64,000 nucleotides of DNA from Myxococcales bacterium 68-20 (GTDB lineage Bacteria; Myxococcota_A; Polyangia; Polyangiales; Polyangiaceae). The notes beneath the pieces are model-generated. The model had not been told where the DNA came from. It searched no databases and saw nothing but the letters and a program-made list of their open reading frames with translations. The DNA is taken from assembly GCA_001899635.1 (NCBI GenBank), contig MKVQ01000048.1, positions 372,001 through 436,000 on the forward strand, written 5' to 3'. How positions within the stretch are numbered: position 1 is the stretch's first letter; each line of letters starts with the position of its first letter. Below are positions 43,167-52,003 of this stretch, piece by piece. Made by a program: the position numbers and the translations under genes.

Positions 43167-46100
43167 TCAGGAGGATCGGCGGAGGCGATCTCGGAAGCGC
43201 GAGAAGAGGGACTTCTTCGCTACGGGCTCCTGGGGCTCCACCGCCTTGGGTCGGATGGCCGACGTCGTCTCCGGTGTCTGCGCCGGAAGCTCCGCCGCGA
43301 TCTGCTCCAGGTTCTGGAAGATCATCGCGCGAGCGCTCATGCGATACCCCGTGGCCTTCTCGACCTGATAGGTCACGTGCGCCGAGAGGAGCGAGTGCCC
43401 GCCGAGGTCGAAGAAGTTGTCCTGTCGACCGACGCGCTCGATCTTCAGGACTGACTTCCAGATGTCGGCGACGAGCTGCTCGTTCGCCGTCACCGGCGGC
43501 TCGAACGCGCGCCCTGCCCCGCGCTCTTCGCCCGATGGATCCGGGAGCGCGCTCCGATTCACCTTGCCGTTCGCCGTGAGCGGGAGCGCGTCCATCTCGA
43601 CGAAGACGTGCGGGATCATGTAGTCGGGCAACGCCCCACGGAGATACGTGCGGAGCTCGGTCCCCGTCAGCGACTGCCCCTCTGCATGGACGATGTACGC
43701 GACGAGCCGCTTGTCGGCGCCGTCGTCCCAGACGATGACGACCGGCTGCTTGACCGCCGGATGTTTCTCCAGCACCGCCTCGATCTCGCCGAGCTCGATC
43801 CGGTATCCGCGGACCTTCACCTGGTTGTCCGCGCGCTCGAGGTACTGGATCCTTCCGTCGTCGCGGAGCCTCACGAGGTCACCCGTGCGGTACATCCGGC
43901 CCGGCCGGAACGGGTTGTCGACGAAGCGATCCTGCGTCAGCTCCAGTCTTCCGTGGTAACCGCGCGCGAGGCCGTCGCCCCCGAGGTACAGCTCACCGAC
44001 AACGCCGGTCGGAACCGGCGCTCGGCGCCCGTCGAGCACGTAACACTGCGTGTTCGCGATCGGCCGGCCGATCGTGATGTCGTCGGGGTCGGTGATCCGC
44101 GCGCAGGTCGACCAGATCGTCGTCTCGGTCGGACCGTACATGTTCCAGACCTCCGGGACACGCGCGCACAACTCGCGCGCGAGGCCCGCCGGCCACGCCT
44201 CGCCTCCGCAGAGGATCCTCTGCAGCGCCGGCGTCGAGCTCGCGCCCTCCACCGACCAGCCCGCGTCCAGCATCATCCGCCACGTCGCCGGCGTCGCCTG
44301 CATCGTGGTCGCTCGGCTCTTGCGCAGCAACTCCAGGAGCTCGTGACCGTCGACCGTCGCGTCACGGCTCGCGATGACGATCGTCCCGCCGCTCGTGAGC
44401 GGAAGGAAAACCTCGAGGACCGAGATGTCGAACGAGAGCGTCGTCACCGCGACGAGCTTGTCGTCGGGGCCGAAGCCCGGCTCCCTCCGCATGCTGTCGA
44501 GGAAGCTGACGACGCCGCGGTGCTCGAGCTCCACGCCCTTCGGCTTCCCCGTCGAACCCGACGTGTAGATCACGTACGCCAGGTTCTGGCTCGTCGACTC
44601 GCACGCCGGCAGGCTGGACGGCTCGCGCTCGATCTCCGGCCAGTCCGCGTCGAGACGCACGAGCGCCGTGCGATCGCTCTTCGGGAGCTGTGACTCGAGC
44701 TCCGCCTGGGTCAGGATGAGCGGCGTCGCCGAGTCCTCGATCATGTACGCGATGCGGTCCTCCGGGAACGACGGGTCGAGCGGGAGATATGCGGCTCCCG
44801 ACTTCAGCGTCCCGAGGAGCGCCACCAGCATCTCGATCGAGCGGTTGACGTGGATGCCGACCATCACGTCCGGACCGGCGCCGCGCGCCTTCAGGTAATG
44901 CGCCAGCCGGTTCGAACGTTCGTCGAGCTCACGGTACGTGATCGACGTGTCCTCGTACTCCGCCGCGATCGCGTCGGGTCGCACGGCGCTGACGGCGACG
45001 AACCGGTCGTGCAGCCGTTCGTGCTTCGGGTACTCGACCGTCGTCTCGTTCCATTCCTCGAGGAGTCTCTTCCGCTCCGCCGCGTCGAGCAGCGACACGT
45101 CGGCGATCGAGCGATCGGGATCGTGCAGCAGCACCGTGAGCAGATGCCGGAACTGCCCCACCATCCGCGTCGCCGTACGGTCGTCGAAGACGTCCGTCGC
45201 GTACTCGAAGAAGCACTGCATGCCCGAGCTGACCTCCTGCATCTCCAGCAGGAGGTCGAACTTCGACGTGCCGCTATGCACGTCGACGGCGGCGATCTCG
45301 ACGCCGTCGAGCACGAACGCCGACTCCGGCGCGCGCTGCATCGCGAACATCACCTGGAAGAGCGGGTTCTCACCCGTGCGGCGGTCGGGGTTGACCGCCT
45401 CGACGACGCGCTCGAGCGGGACCTCCTGGCGTGCGAGGGTCGCGATGACGCGCTCGCGCGTCGCGCGGACGTACTCGCGGAACGTCGACGGCCCCGTCAC
45501 GTCCCCGCGGAAGACGACCGTGTTCGTATAGAAGCCGATGGCGTCGCGTACCTCTTCCCGGTCGCGATTCGCGATCGGCGAGCCGACGAGGACGTCGCCC
45601 TGACCGCTGAGCCGCGAGAGGAACACCTGAAACGCCGCGAGCATCGTCATGAACAGCGAAGCTCGCTCTTCGCGCGCGAGCGCCGCGAAGCCCTCGGTCT
45701 GCTCCTTGTCGACGTTGAAACGCGCGAGCTTGCCCTTCGAGCTCGAGACCGGCGGACGCGCCCGGTCGAACGGGAGCGCCAGTGGCGACAGCTCTCCGCC
45801 AAGGGTGGTCTTCCAGAACTCGAGCTCGCTGTCGTGGACTCCGCTCGCCACGACCTCGTGCTGCCAGGCTGCGTAGTCGACGTACTGAATCGACGGCGCC
45901 CGGAGCGGCGACGGCTTGCCCGCGACGAACGCAGCGTACAGCGCCGAGAGCTCCTGGAAGTACAGCGCGAGCGACCACCCGTCACAGACGATGTGGTGCA
46001 CGTTGAACCAGAGGACGACGTCGTCGGGCGCGAGCTGGTAGACGCTCGCGCGAACGAGCGGCCCGGTCGCGAGATCGAAGCCCTCCCTCGACGCCGCGTC

Positions 46101-49100
46101 GGCACGCGCGAACGCCTCCTCGGCGGGTGAGCCGGACATGTCCACGCGCTCGAGCTGGAAGGAGGATCGGTCGTCGATGCGCTGGACCGGCCTGCCGCCG
46201 ACGTTCTCGAAACGCGTCCGCAGCGACTCGTGGCGCTTCACGATCTCGCCGAGCGCGCGCTCGAGGACGTCGAGATCGACGTTGCCACGCAGACGGAAAG
46301 CCTGCGGGATGTTGTAGACGGCTCGTCCCGAGTCGATTTGGTCGAGGAACCAGAGCCGCTGCTGCATGAGCGACGCCGGGAGCGCCTCGTTTCCGCCCAC
46401 GTCGACGTGGAGCGATCGATCGGTGCGGCGGAGCGCCGGCCCCTCGTTCCGGCCGCTCTCACGTGCGGCCTCGATCTCGCCGGCGATGCCCGCGATCGTC
46501 CGCTTCTCGAAGAGGCTGCGCAGCGAGATCTCGACGTTCAAACGCTTTCGGACGCGCGAGAGGACCTGGGTGAGGAGCAGCGAGTGCCCCCCGAGATCGA
46601 AGAAGTCGTCGTGGATGCCGACGCCGTCGACGCCGAGAATCTCCTCCCACACGGCGGCGATTGCACGCGTGAGGTCGGTCTCGGGCGCGACGAAGGCCGT
46701 CGCGAGGTTCGGGCGAGTGACCTTCACCGCCGCGACCGGCGCCACCTCGTCCGCCGCCTCGGGCTTCGCCGGGCGCGTCGACTCGATGAGCGCGAGGAGG
46801 TCCTGCGACGAGACGACGACCTGCGGCGCGAGCGGCCCGGCCAGGATCCGCTCGAGGGCCTGCATGCCCTCCTCCGGCAGGATCCCCTGCTCGAGGCCGA
46901 GCTCGAGGATCGGGTTGCCGACCTTCGACCGCTCAGGCGCGCGGGCCTCGCTCGCCGCGCGATCGGACTTCGCCTCGATCGATCCCTTCGTCGACGCGGC
47001 GGCGAGCTCCGTCATCACGGCGCGGTCTTCGACCCGGCGCATGACGAAGTCGTCGATCTCGGCGATCACGTTGCCCGCCTCGTCGGCGATCCGAACCGCG
47101 TAGGTCGCGAGGTCGCTCGTCGCCGACGTACAGCGCACGTGGCTCCGCACCTTCGGCGGCATCTTCCCGAACACACGAACTCGACCGTACGAGAGCGGGA
47201 CGAAGAACACCGTCTTCGGATCGAAGCCGGGCACGAGCGCCTGCGCGCCCGCGGTCGCGAAGTCGAGCAGCGCGGGATGCAGCGCGTAAGACTCGCAGTC
47301 CGATACGTGCTCTGCCGGCAGCTCGAGCGAGACGAGCGCCTCGCCCTCGCCGTACGCCACCGAGCGGCGGTTGTTCCAACGCGGGCCGAAGTCGAGATGG
47401 GCGTCGGCGGCCGAGTCGAACGTCTCGACGCGCGGGCACCTCCCAGCGATATCGGCGATCGCGATCGGGGCGGTCTTGCCGGCGCTCTCCCACCGAAGTC
47501 GTCCGATGGCGTGGACCGTGCCATCGGCGCCCGCGACCTTGCCCTCCCATCCGTCGCCCTGCCTTTCGAGCGTGACGGTGAGCTCTCGCGACTCGCCGTC
47601 CTTCACCACGAACGGAGCGAGGAAGGCAATCTCCGAGAGCACCGGCACCTTACCCGGCTCGGGCTTCTCCGCGAGGGCCGCCCGCAAGAGCTCGACGTAC
47701 CCGGTGCCCGGAATGAGCGCGGTGCCGCCCTTGATCCGGTGCTCGCCGACGACCCAGTGCGTATCGGTCGCGAACGTGCTCGCGTAGACGCGCTGCTCAG
47801 CGGTGTCGCGCACGCAGCGGTCGAGGAGTGGGTGGACCGCCGGACGCTCGGCGGCGCCCGCACGACCGAGGCCGAGCGACCGGGCGAGCTCGGCCGCCAT
47901 ACCGACGCGCTGCCATGCGTTCCAGTTCACGGCCACGCAGAGCGTGCCGTCGCGTGCAGTCCGCGCGTGGGCGAATGCGTCGAGGAACGCGTTCGCGCCG
48001 GCGTAGTCGATCTGCCCGGCGAGGCCGGTGATCGAGCTGACCGACGAGAAGAGGACGAAGAAGTCGAGCCGGGAGCCGGCGAGCGCCTCATCGAGGACGA
48101 GCGTGCCGAGGGCCTTCGGTGTGAGGACACGCTCGGCTTGCTCGCGCGTCTTCATCTGGAGAATTCCGTCGTCGAGGACGCCCGCCGTGTGGAACACGCC
48201 GTTGAGCGTCCCAAAGCGCTTGCGCGCCTCGGCGACGACCCGGCGCATGTCGGCCGGGCTCGATACGTCGCCCGCCGCGACGAGGACCGACGCTCCGAGC
48301 GCCTCGAGCTCGCGCACTGCCTCTGCGCGCGGGTCGGCCTTTCGACCGACCAGGACGAGCTTCGCCTTGTGAGCGGTCGCGAGGTGGCGCGCGAGCACGA
48401 GACCGAGGCCGCCGAGGCCGCCGGTGACGAGGTACACCCCGCCTTCACGCACGCGCGAGGTCGCGCGCGCGCTTGCTTTCGGTGGATCGGAGAGCTGCTG
48501 CGCCCGCGGGAGCGAAGTCGCCTCGAACGTCTGCACGAAGCGGTCGTGACCGCGATACGCGATGACATGCTCGAGCCACGCGTCGGTCCGCTTCGCTTCG
48601 GTCTCTGCGATGAGGCGGAAGGCGAGCTCGGCCTCGTGCCACGTCCCGACGGCGGGGACGGTGAGGTCGACGCTGGTGCAGGTGACCGACGGGATCTCCT
48701 GCATCATGACCTTGCACGGCCCGAGCACGGTCGCCCGCTCCGGATGGGCGACCGCCTCGCCGGCGACCTGCGCTGTCCCGCTCGACGCGACGACGAGCGC
48801 GATCGGCGTCGCTGTGCCGCTCTTTCCGATCGCTTGCGCGAGCGCGAGCAGCGAATGGAAGCCGAGCGACTGCGCCTGTTCGTAGCGCGCCTCGAGATTG
48901 TTCGCCTTGGGCAGCTCGCCCGCGGTCCACAGGTGGAGGATCCGGCGCGGGACGAAGCTTCGCTTCTCGAGCCCCGAGAGCAGCGCGTCGTAGTCCTCGG
49001 GGACGTCGGCGCGGATCGTCGCATCGCGCTCGGAGATCGAGAGCTTCGTGCCAGGAGTCACGCGGACGACTTTGCGTCCTGCCGCGCGGAGCTGTTCGAC

Positions 49101-51950
49101 GACGTTGTTGCCGAGCCGCGCAGAGTCGCCGCTCTCGCCGGCGAAGACGAGCCACCCCTCCTTGCCGTCCCCCGCCACGTCGGGCTCGCCGACGTGCTGC
49201 CGCTTCCACGACGGCAGGTAGAACCAGTCGGCAACGTCGTTCTTCTTGCGCAGGCTCCGCGAGGACGCCTGTGTCACCGTCGTCCCCGGCTCGATCCAGT
49301 ACCGTTGGTGCTCGAACGGGTAGGTGGGGAGCGAGATGCGGCACGCTCCACGCCCCTCGTAGAACGCGTTCCAGTCGATCGTGACGCCCGACATCCAGAG
49401 GCGCCCGACGACGTCGAGCATGAACCCGACGTCGGAGACCTTCTCGGTCGGATGGCGGAGGACGCTGTGGACGACGCGCGCCCGGCCTGCTGCCGGATGC
49501 GCCTTGACGAGGCTCGTCAGCGTCCGCCCCGGCGCGAGCTCGAGCATCACCATGTCGGGATCGGCGAGCGCGACGTCGAGGTTCTTCGAGAACTGGACGG
49601 TGCTCCGGAGATGCCGCACCCAGTACATCGGGTCGGTCGCCTCGGCCTCCGTGATCCACGTTCCGGAGACGTTGGAGAGGAATGGGAGCTTCGGCGGCGA
49701 GAGCGCGATCTTCCGCGTGAGCTGCGCAAAGCTCTCGAGGATCGGCTCGAGCATCCGCGAGTGAGCCGCCACGTGGATCCGGATCCGACGGAAGTCGACG
49801 TCACGCGAGGAGAGCGCCTTTTCGAGCGCCTCGATGGCAAGAGCAGGACCGGCAGCGACCGTGATCGTCGGTCCGTTCACGACGGCGACGTCGAGCTCCG
49901 ATCCGAGCAGCGGCTCGAGCTCTTCACGCGGGAGCGCGACGCTGATCATCGCGCCGGGCTCGACCTTCTCGAAGAGTTGCCCGCGGAGGAGCACCATGCG
50001 CAGACCGTCTTCGACGCTGAACACGCCGGCGAGGCATGCGGCGACGTATTCGCCCATGCTGTGCCCGAGCATCGCCGTCGGCGTGACGCCCCACGCCATG
50101 AATTGCTTGGCGAGCGCGTATTCCGTCATGAAGAGCGACGGCAGGGCCCGCGAGCCGTGCTGGAGCGCCTCGCTCGCAGCGTCCTCCTCCTCCGGTGACG
50201 GAAAGAGGAGCGGCTTCAGGTCCTCCTTCGTCATCGAGCGCAGGAGCCCGAGGCAGTGGTCGATCTCGGTCCGGAACGTCGGCTCGGTCTCGTAGAGCTC
50301 ACGCGCCATGTTGGCGTATTGCGCTCCCCCACCCGGGAACAGGAACGTGACTGCACGCCGATCCTTCGCCTGCTGGGTGAGCACGCGCGCCGGATCGCGC
50401 GCGAGCAGCGCGTTGGCCACGTCGGCCGCATCCTTGCCGACGACGATACGGCGATGTGCGAAGTCGCGCCGTCCGAGGCCGAGCGTGTAGGCCGCGTCGG
50501 CGAGCGAAACCTCCGGGTGGGTGAGGAGATGGGTCGCCAGCCGTTCGCCTGCGCGATCGACCGCGGCGGCGCTGCGCGCGCTCAGCGTGACGAGCTCCTG
50601 GCGGCGTGCGGTCCCCTTCGGGCGCTCCTGCTCCGGAGCCTCCTCGAGGACGACGAAGGCGTTGGTGCCGCCGACGCCGAGCGAGTTGACGCCGGCGCGG
50701 CGCGGATGGTTCGACGTCTTCCACGGCGCGAGCTTCGCGCTGACGAAGAAGGGCGTGGTCTCGATCTCGAGCTGCGGGTTCGGCTTCTCGAAATGGAGCG
50801 TCGGCGGCAGCTGCTTCGCCTTCAACGCATTGACGACCTTGATCAGGCTGGCGACTCCGGCCGCCGTGTCGGTGTGGCCGATGTTGGTCTTGACCGATCC
50901 GATCCCGCAGAACCCGACGTCGTCCGTGTGCTCGCGGTACGCCTGCGTGAGCGCGGCGACCTCGATCGGATCGCCGACCGGCGTCCCCGTGCCGTGGCAC
51001 TCGACGTAGGTGATCGTCCTCGGGTCGCAGCCGGACAGCGCGATCGCCTCGCCGATGCACGAGGCCTGTCCCTCCACGCTCGGCGCGAGATAGCCGACCT
51101 TGCTTGCGCCGTCGTTGTTGATCGCCGAGCCGCGGATGATGGCGTGGATGATGTCGCCGTCGGCGACCGCATCCTCGTAGCGCCGGAGCGCGACGACGCC
51201 GAGCCCGCTCCCGAAGACCGTCCCCTTCGACGCTGCGTCGAACGCGCGGCAATGCCCATCCGGCGAGAGGATCTCACCTTCCTCGTAGATGTAGCCGCGC
51301 CGATGCGGCATCTCGAACGTGACGCCTCCCGCGAGCGCGAGGTCGCACTCGCGCGAGAGGAGGCTCTGACACGCCATGTGGATCGCTACGAGCGACGTCG
51401 AGCACGCCGTCTGGACGTTGACGCTCGGGCCGGTGAGCTTCAGGCAATACGAGATACGAGTCGACAAGAAGTCCTTGTCGTTCCCCGTGTGACGCAAGAG
51501 GAAGAACCCGACCGAGTCGACGAGCGCCGGGTTCGTCAGGAGGTTGTAGGGCAGATACGCGTTGTGCCCCGAGCCGGCGAACACGCCGATCGATCCTTTG
51601 AACCGGTCCGGATCGACCGCGGCGTCCTCGAGCGCCTCCCACGCGCACTCGAGCATGTGCCGGTGCTGCGGATCCATGATCGAAGCGTCACGTGGCGAGA
51701 AGCCGAAGAAGCCCGCGTCGAACTCGTCCATCGCCTCGAGCGGCGCCCCCGACTTGACGTAGTGGGGATGCATCAGCTTGGCCGGATCCTCGCCGGCCGC
51801 CTCGAGCTCCCCATCGGTGTAGGCGGTCAAGCACTCGACACCGTCACGGATGTTGCGCCAGAAGCTCTCGACGTCGGCGGCGCGGGGAAAGCGCCCAGAC
51901 ATCCCCACAATCGCGATGGTGGTTGCGGGATCGAACGGCGTGTCGCTCAT
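43167..51950 (-). CDS. Hybrid PKS-NRPS: KS-AT-KR-DH-ACP-C-A-PCP, no thioesterase
   Basis: A 2927-residue assembly-line protein. Ketosynthase, about 10-440: Cys183 (TACSTS), His319, His359. Acyltransferase, about 535-860: Ser631 (GHSMGEY). Ketoreductase, about 1165-1380, after a structural subdomain: TGGLGGLG, LDD motif of B-type KRs at 1259-1261, Tyr1316. Dehydratase, about 1395-1640: His1404 (GEHRIKGG) and Asp1563 (HPALLDF). ACP Ser1790. Condensation domain: HHIVCDG (1985-1991). Adenylation domain: YTSGSTGKPKG, NMYGPTE, NGKVNR; pocket about DILQLGMIWK, a known glycine-type code. PCP Ser2853. The module should add malonyl, reduce and dehydrate to an enoyl chain, then join glycine. KR before DH is not the usual order. 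The product stays on the last PCP unless released in trans. It follows the formyltransferase NRPS by 53 bases. Confidence 0.94.
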   Translation of the reverse strand: MSDTPFDPATTIAIVGMSGRFPRAADVESFWRNIRDGVECLTAYTDGELEAAGEDPAKLMHPHYVKSGAPLEAMDEFDAGFFGFSPRDASIMDPQHRHMLECAWEALEDAAVDPDRFKGSIGVFAGSGHNAYLPYNLLTNPALVDSVGFFLLRHTGNDKDFLSTRISYCLKLTGPSVNVQTACSTSLVAIHMACQSLLSRECDLALAGGVTFEMPHRRGYIYEEGEILSPDGHCRAFDAASKGTVFGSGLGVVALRRYEDAVADGDIIHAIIRGSAINNDGASKVGYLAPSVEGQASCIGEAIALSGCDPRTITYVECHGTGTPVGDPIEVAALTQAYREHTDDVGFCGIGSVKTNIGHTDTAAGVASLIKVVNALKAKQLPPTLHFEKPNPQLEIETTPFFVSAKLAPWKTSNHPRRAGVNSLGVGGTNAFVVLEEAPEQERPKGTARRQELVTLSARSAAAVDRAGERLATHLLTHPEVSLADAAYTLGLGRRDFAHRRIVVGKDAADVANALLARDPARVLTQQAKDRRAVTFLFPGGGAQYANMARELYETEPTFRTEIDHCLGLLRSMTKEDLKPLLFPSPEEEDAASEALQHGSRALPSLFMTEYALAKQFMAWGVTPTAMLGHSMGEYVAACLAGVFSVEDGLRMVLLRGQLFEKVEPGAMISVALPREELEPLLGSELDVAVVNGPTITVAAGPALAIEALEKALSSRDVDFRRIRIHVAAHSRMLEPILESFAQLTRKIALSPPKLPFLSNVSGTWITEAEATDPMYWVRHLRSTVQFSKNLDVALADPDMVMLELAPGRTLTSLVKAHPAAGRARVVHSVLRHPTEKVSDVGFMLDVVGRLWMSGVTIDWNAFYEGRGACRISLPTYPFEHQRYWIEPGTTVTQASSRSLRKKNDVADWFYLPSWKRQHVGEPDVAGDGKEGWLVFAGESGDSARLGNNVVEQLRAAGRKVVRVTPGTKLSISERDATIRADVPEDYDALLSGLEKRSFVPRRILHLWTAGELPKANNLEARYEQAQSLGFHSLLALAQAIGKSGTATPIALVVASSGTAQVAGEAVAHPERATVLGPCKVMMQEIPSVTCTSVDLTVPAVGTWHEAELAFRLIAETEAKRTDAWLEHVIAYRGHDRFVQTFEATSLPRAQQLSDPPKASARATSRVREGGVYLVTGGLGGLGLVLARHLATAHKAKLVLVGRKADPRAEAVRELEALGASVLVAAGDVSSPADMRRVVAEARKRFGTLNGVFHTAGVLDDGILQMKTREQAERVLTPKALGTLVLDEALAGSRLDFFVLFSSVSSITGLAGQIDYAGANAFLDAFAHARTARDGTLCVAVNWNAWQRVGMAAELARSLGLGRAGAAERPAVHPLLDRCVRDTAEQRVYASTFATDTHWVVGEHRIKGGTALIPGTGYVELLRAALAEKPEPGKVPVLSEIAFLAPFVVKDGESRELTVTLERQGDGWEGKVAGADGTVHAIGRLRWESAGKTAPIAIADIAGRCPRVETFDSAADAHLDFGPRWNNRRSVAYGEGEALVSLELPAEHVSDCESYALHPALLDFATAGAQALVPGFDPKTVFFVPLSYGRVRVFGKMPPKVRSHVRCTSATSDLATYAVRIADEAGNVIAEIDDFVMRRVEDRAVMTELAAASTKGSIEAKSDRAASEARAPERSKVGNPILELGLEQGILPEEGMQALERILAGPLAPQVVVSSQDLLALIESTRPAKPEAADEVAPVAAVKVTRPNLATAFVAPETDLTRAIAAVWEEILGVDGVGIHDDFFDLGGHSLLLTQVLSRVRKRLNVEISLRSLFEKRTIAGIAGEIEAARESGRNEGPALRRTDRSLHVDVGGNEALPASLMQQRLWFLDQIDSGRAVYNIPQAFRLRGNVDLDVLERALGEIVKRHESLRTRFENVGGRPVQRIDDRSSFQLERVDMSGSPAEEAFARADAASREGFDLATGPLVRASVYQLAPDDVVLWFNVHHIVCDGWSLALYFQELSALYAAFVAGKPSPLRAPSIQYVDYAAWQHEVVASGVHDSELEFWKTTLGGELSPLALPFDRARPPVSSSKGKLARFNVDKEQTEGFAALAREERASLFMTMLAAFQVFLSRLSGQGDVLVGSPIANRDREEVRDAIGFYTNTVVFRGDVTGPSTFREYVRATRERVIATLARQEVPLERVVEAVNPDRRTGENPLFQVMFAMQRAPESAFVLDGVEIAAVDVHSGTSKFDLLLEMQEVSSGMQCFFEYATDVFDDRTATRMVGQFRHLLTVLLHDPDRSIADVSLLDAAERKRLLEEWNETTVEYPKHERLHDRFVAVSAVRPDAIAAEYEDTSITYRELDERSNRLAHYLKARGAGPDVMVGIHVNRSIEMLVALLGTLKSGAAYLPLDPSFPEDRIAYMIEDSATPLILTQAELESQLPKSDRTALVRLDADWPEIEREPSSLPACESTSQNLAYVIYTSGSTGKPKGVELEHRGVVSFLDSMRREPGFGPDDKLVAVTTLSFDISVLEVFLPLTSGGTIVIASRDATVDGHELLELLRKSRATTMQATPATWRMMLDAGWSVEGASSTPALQRILCGGEAWPAGLARELCARVPEVWNMYGPTETTIWSTCARITDPDDITIGRPIANTQCYVLDGRRAPVPTGVVGELYLGGDGLARGYHGRLELTQDRFVDNPFRPGRMYRTGDLVRLRDDGRIQYLERADNQVKVRGYRIELGEIEAVLEKHPAVKQPVVIVWDDGADKRLVAYIVHAEGQSLTGTELRTYLRGALPDYMIPHVFVEMDALPLTANGKVNRSALPDPSGEERGAGRAFEPPVTANEQLVADIWKSVLKIERVGRQDNFFDLGGHSLLSAHVTYQVEKATGYRMSARAMIFQNLEQIAAELPAQTPETTSAIRPKAVEPQEPVAKKSLFSRFRDRLRRSS

Positions 51951-52003
51951 CGGTCGTATCTCTTCTTGCTCTTCGAGTGACGTCGGTCTGGCGCTCGGCC
52001 GGC

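Noticed and set aside
46230-50198. A 1322-codon open frame antisense to the PKS-NRPS gene
   Set aside because: It is the shadow of GC-biased codons; its translation is Arg/Glu/Leu-rich without any domain, while the opposite strand shows perfect PKS motifs.
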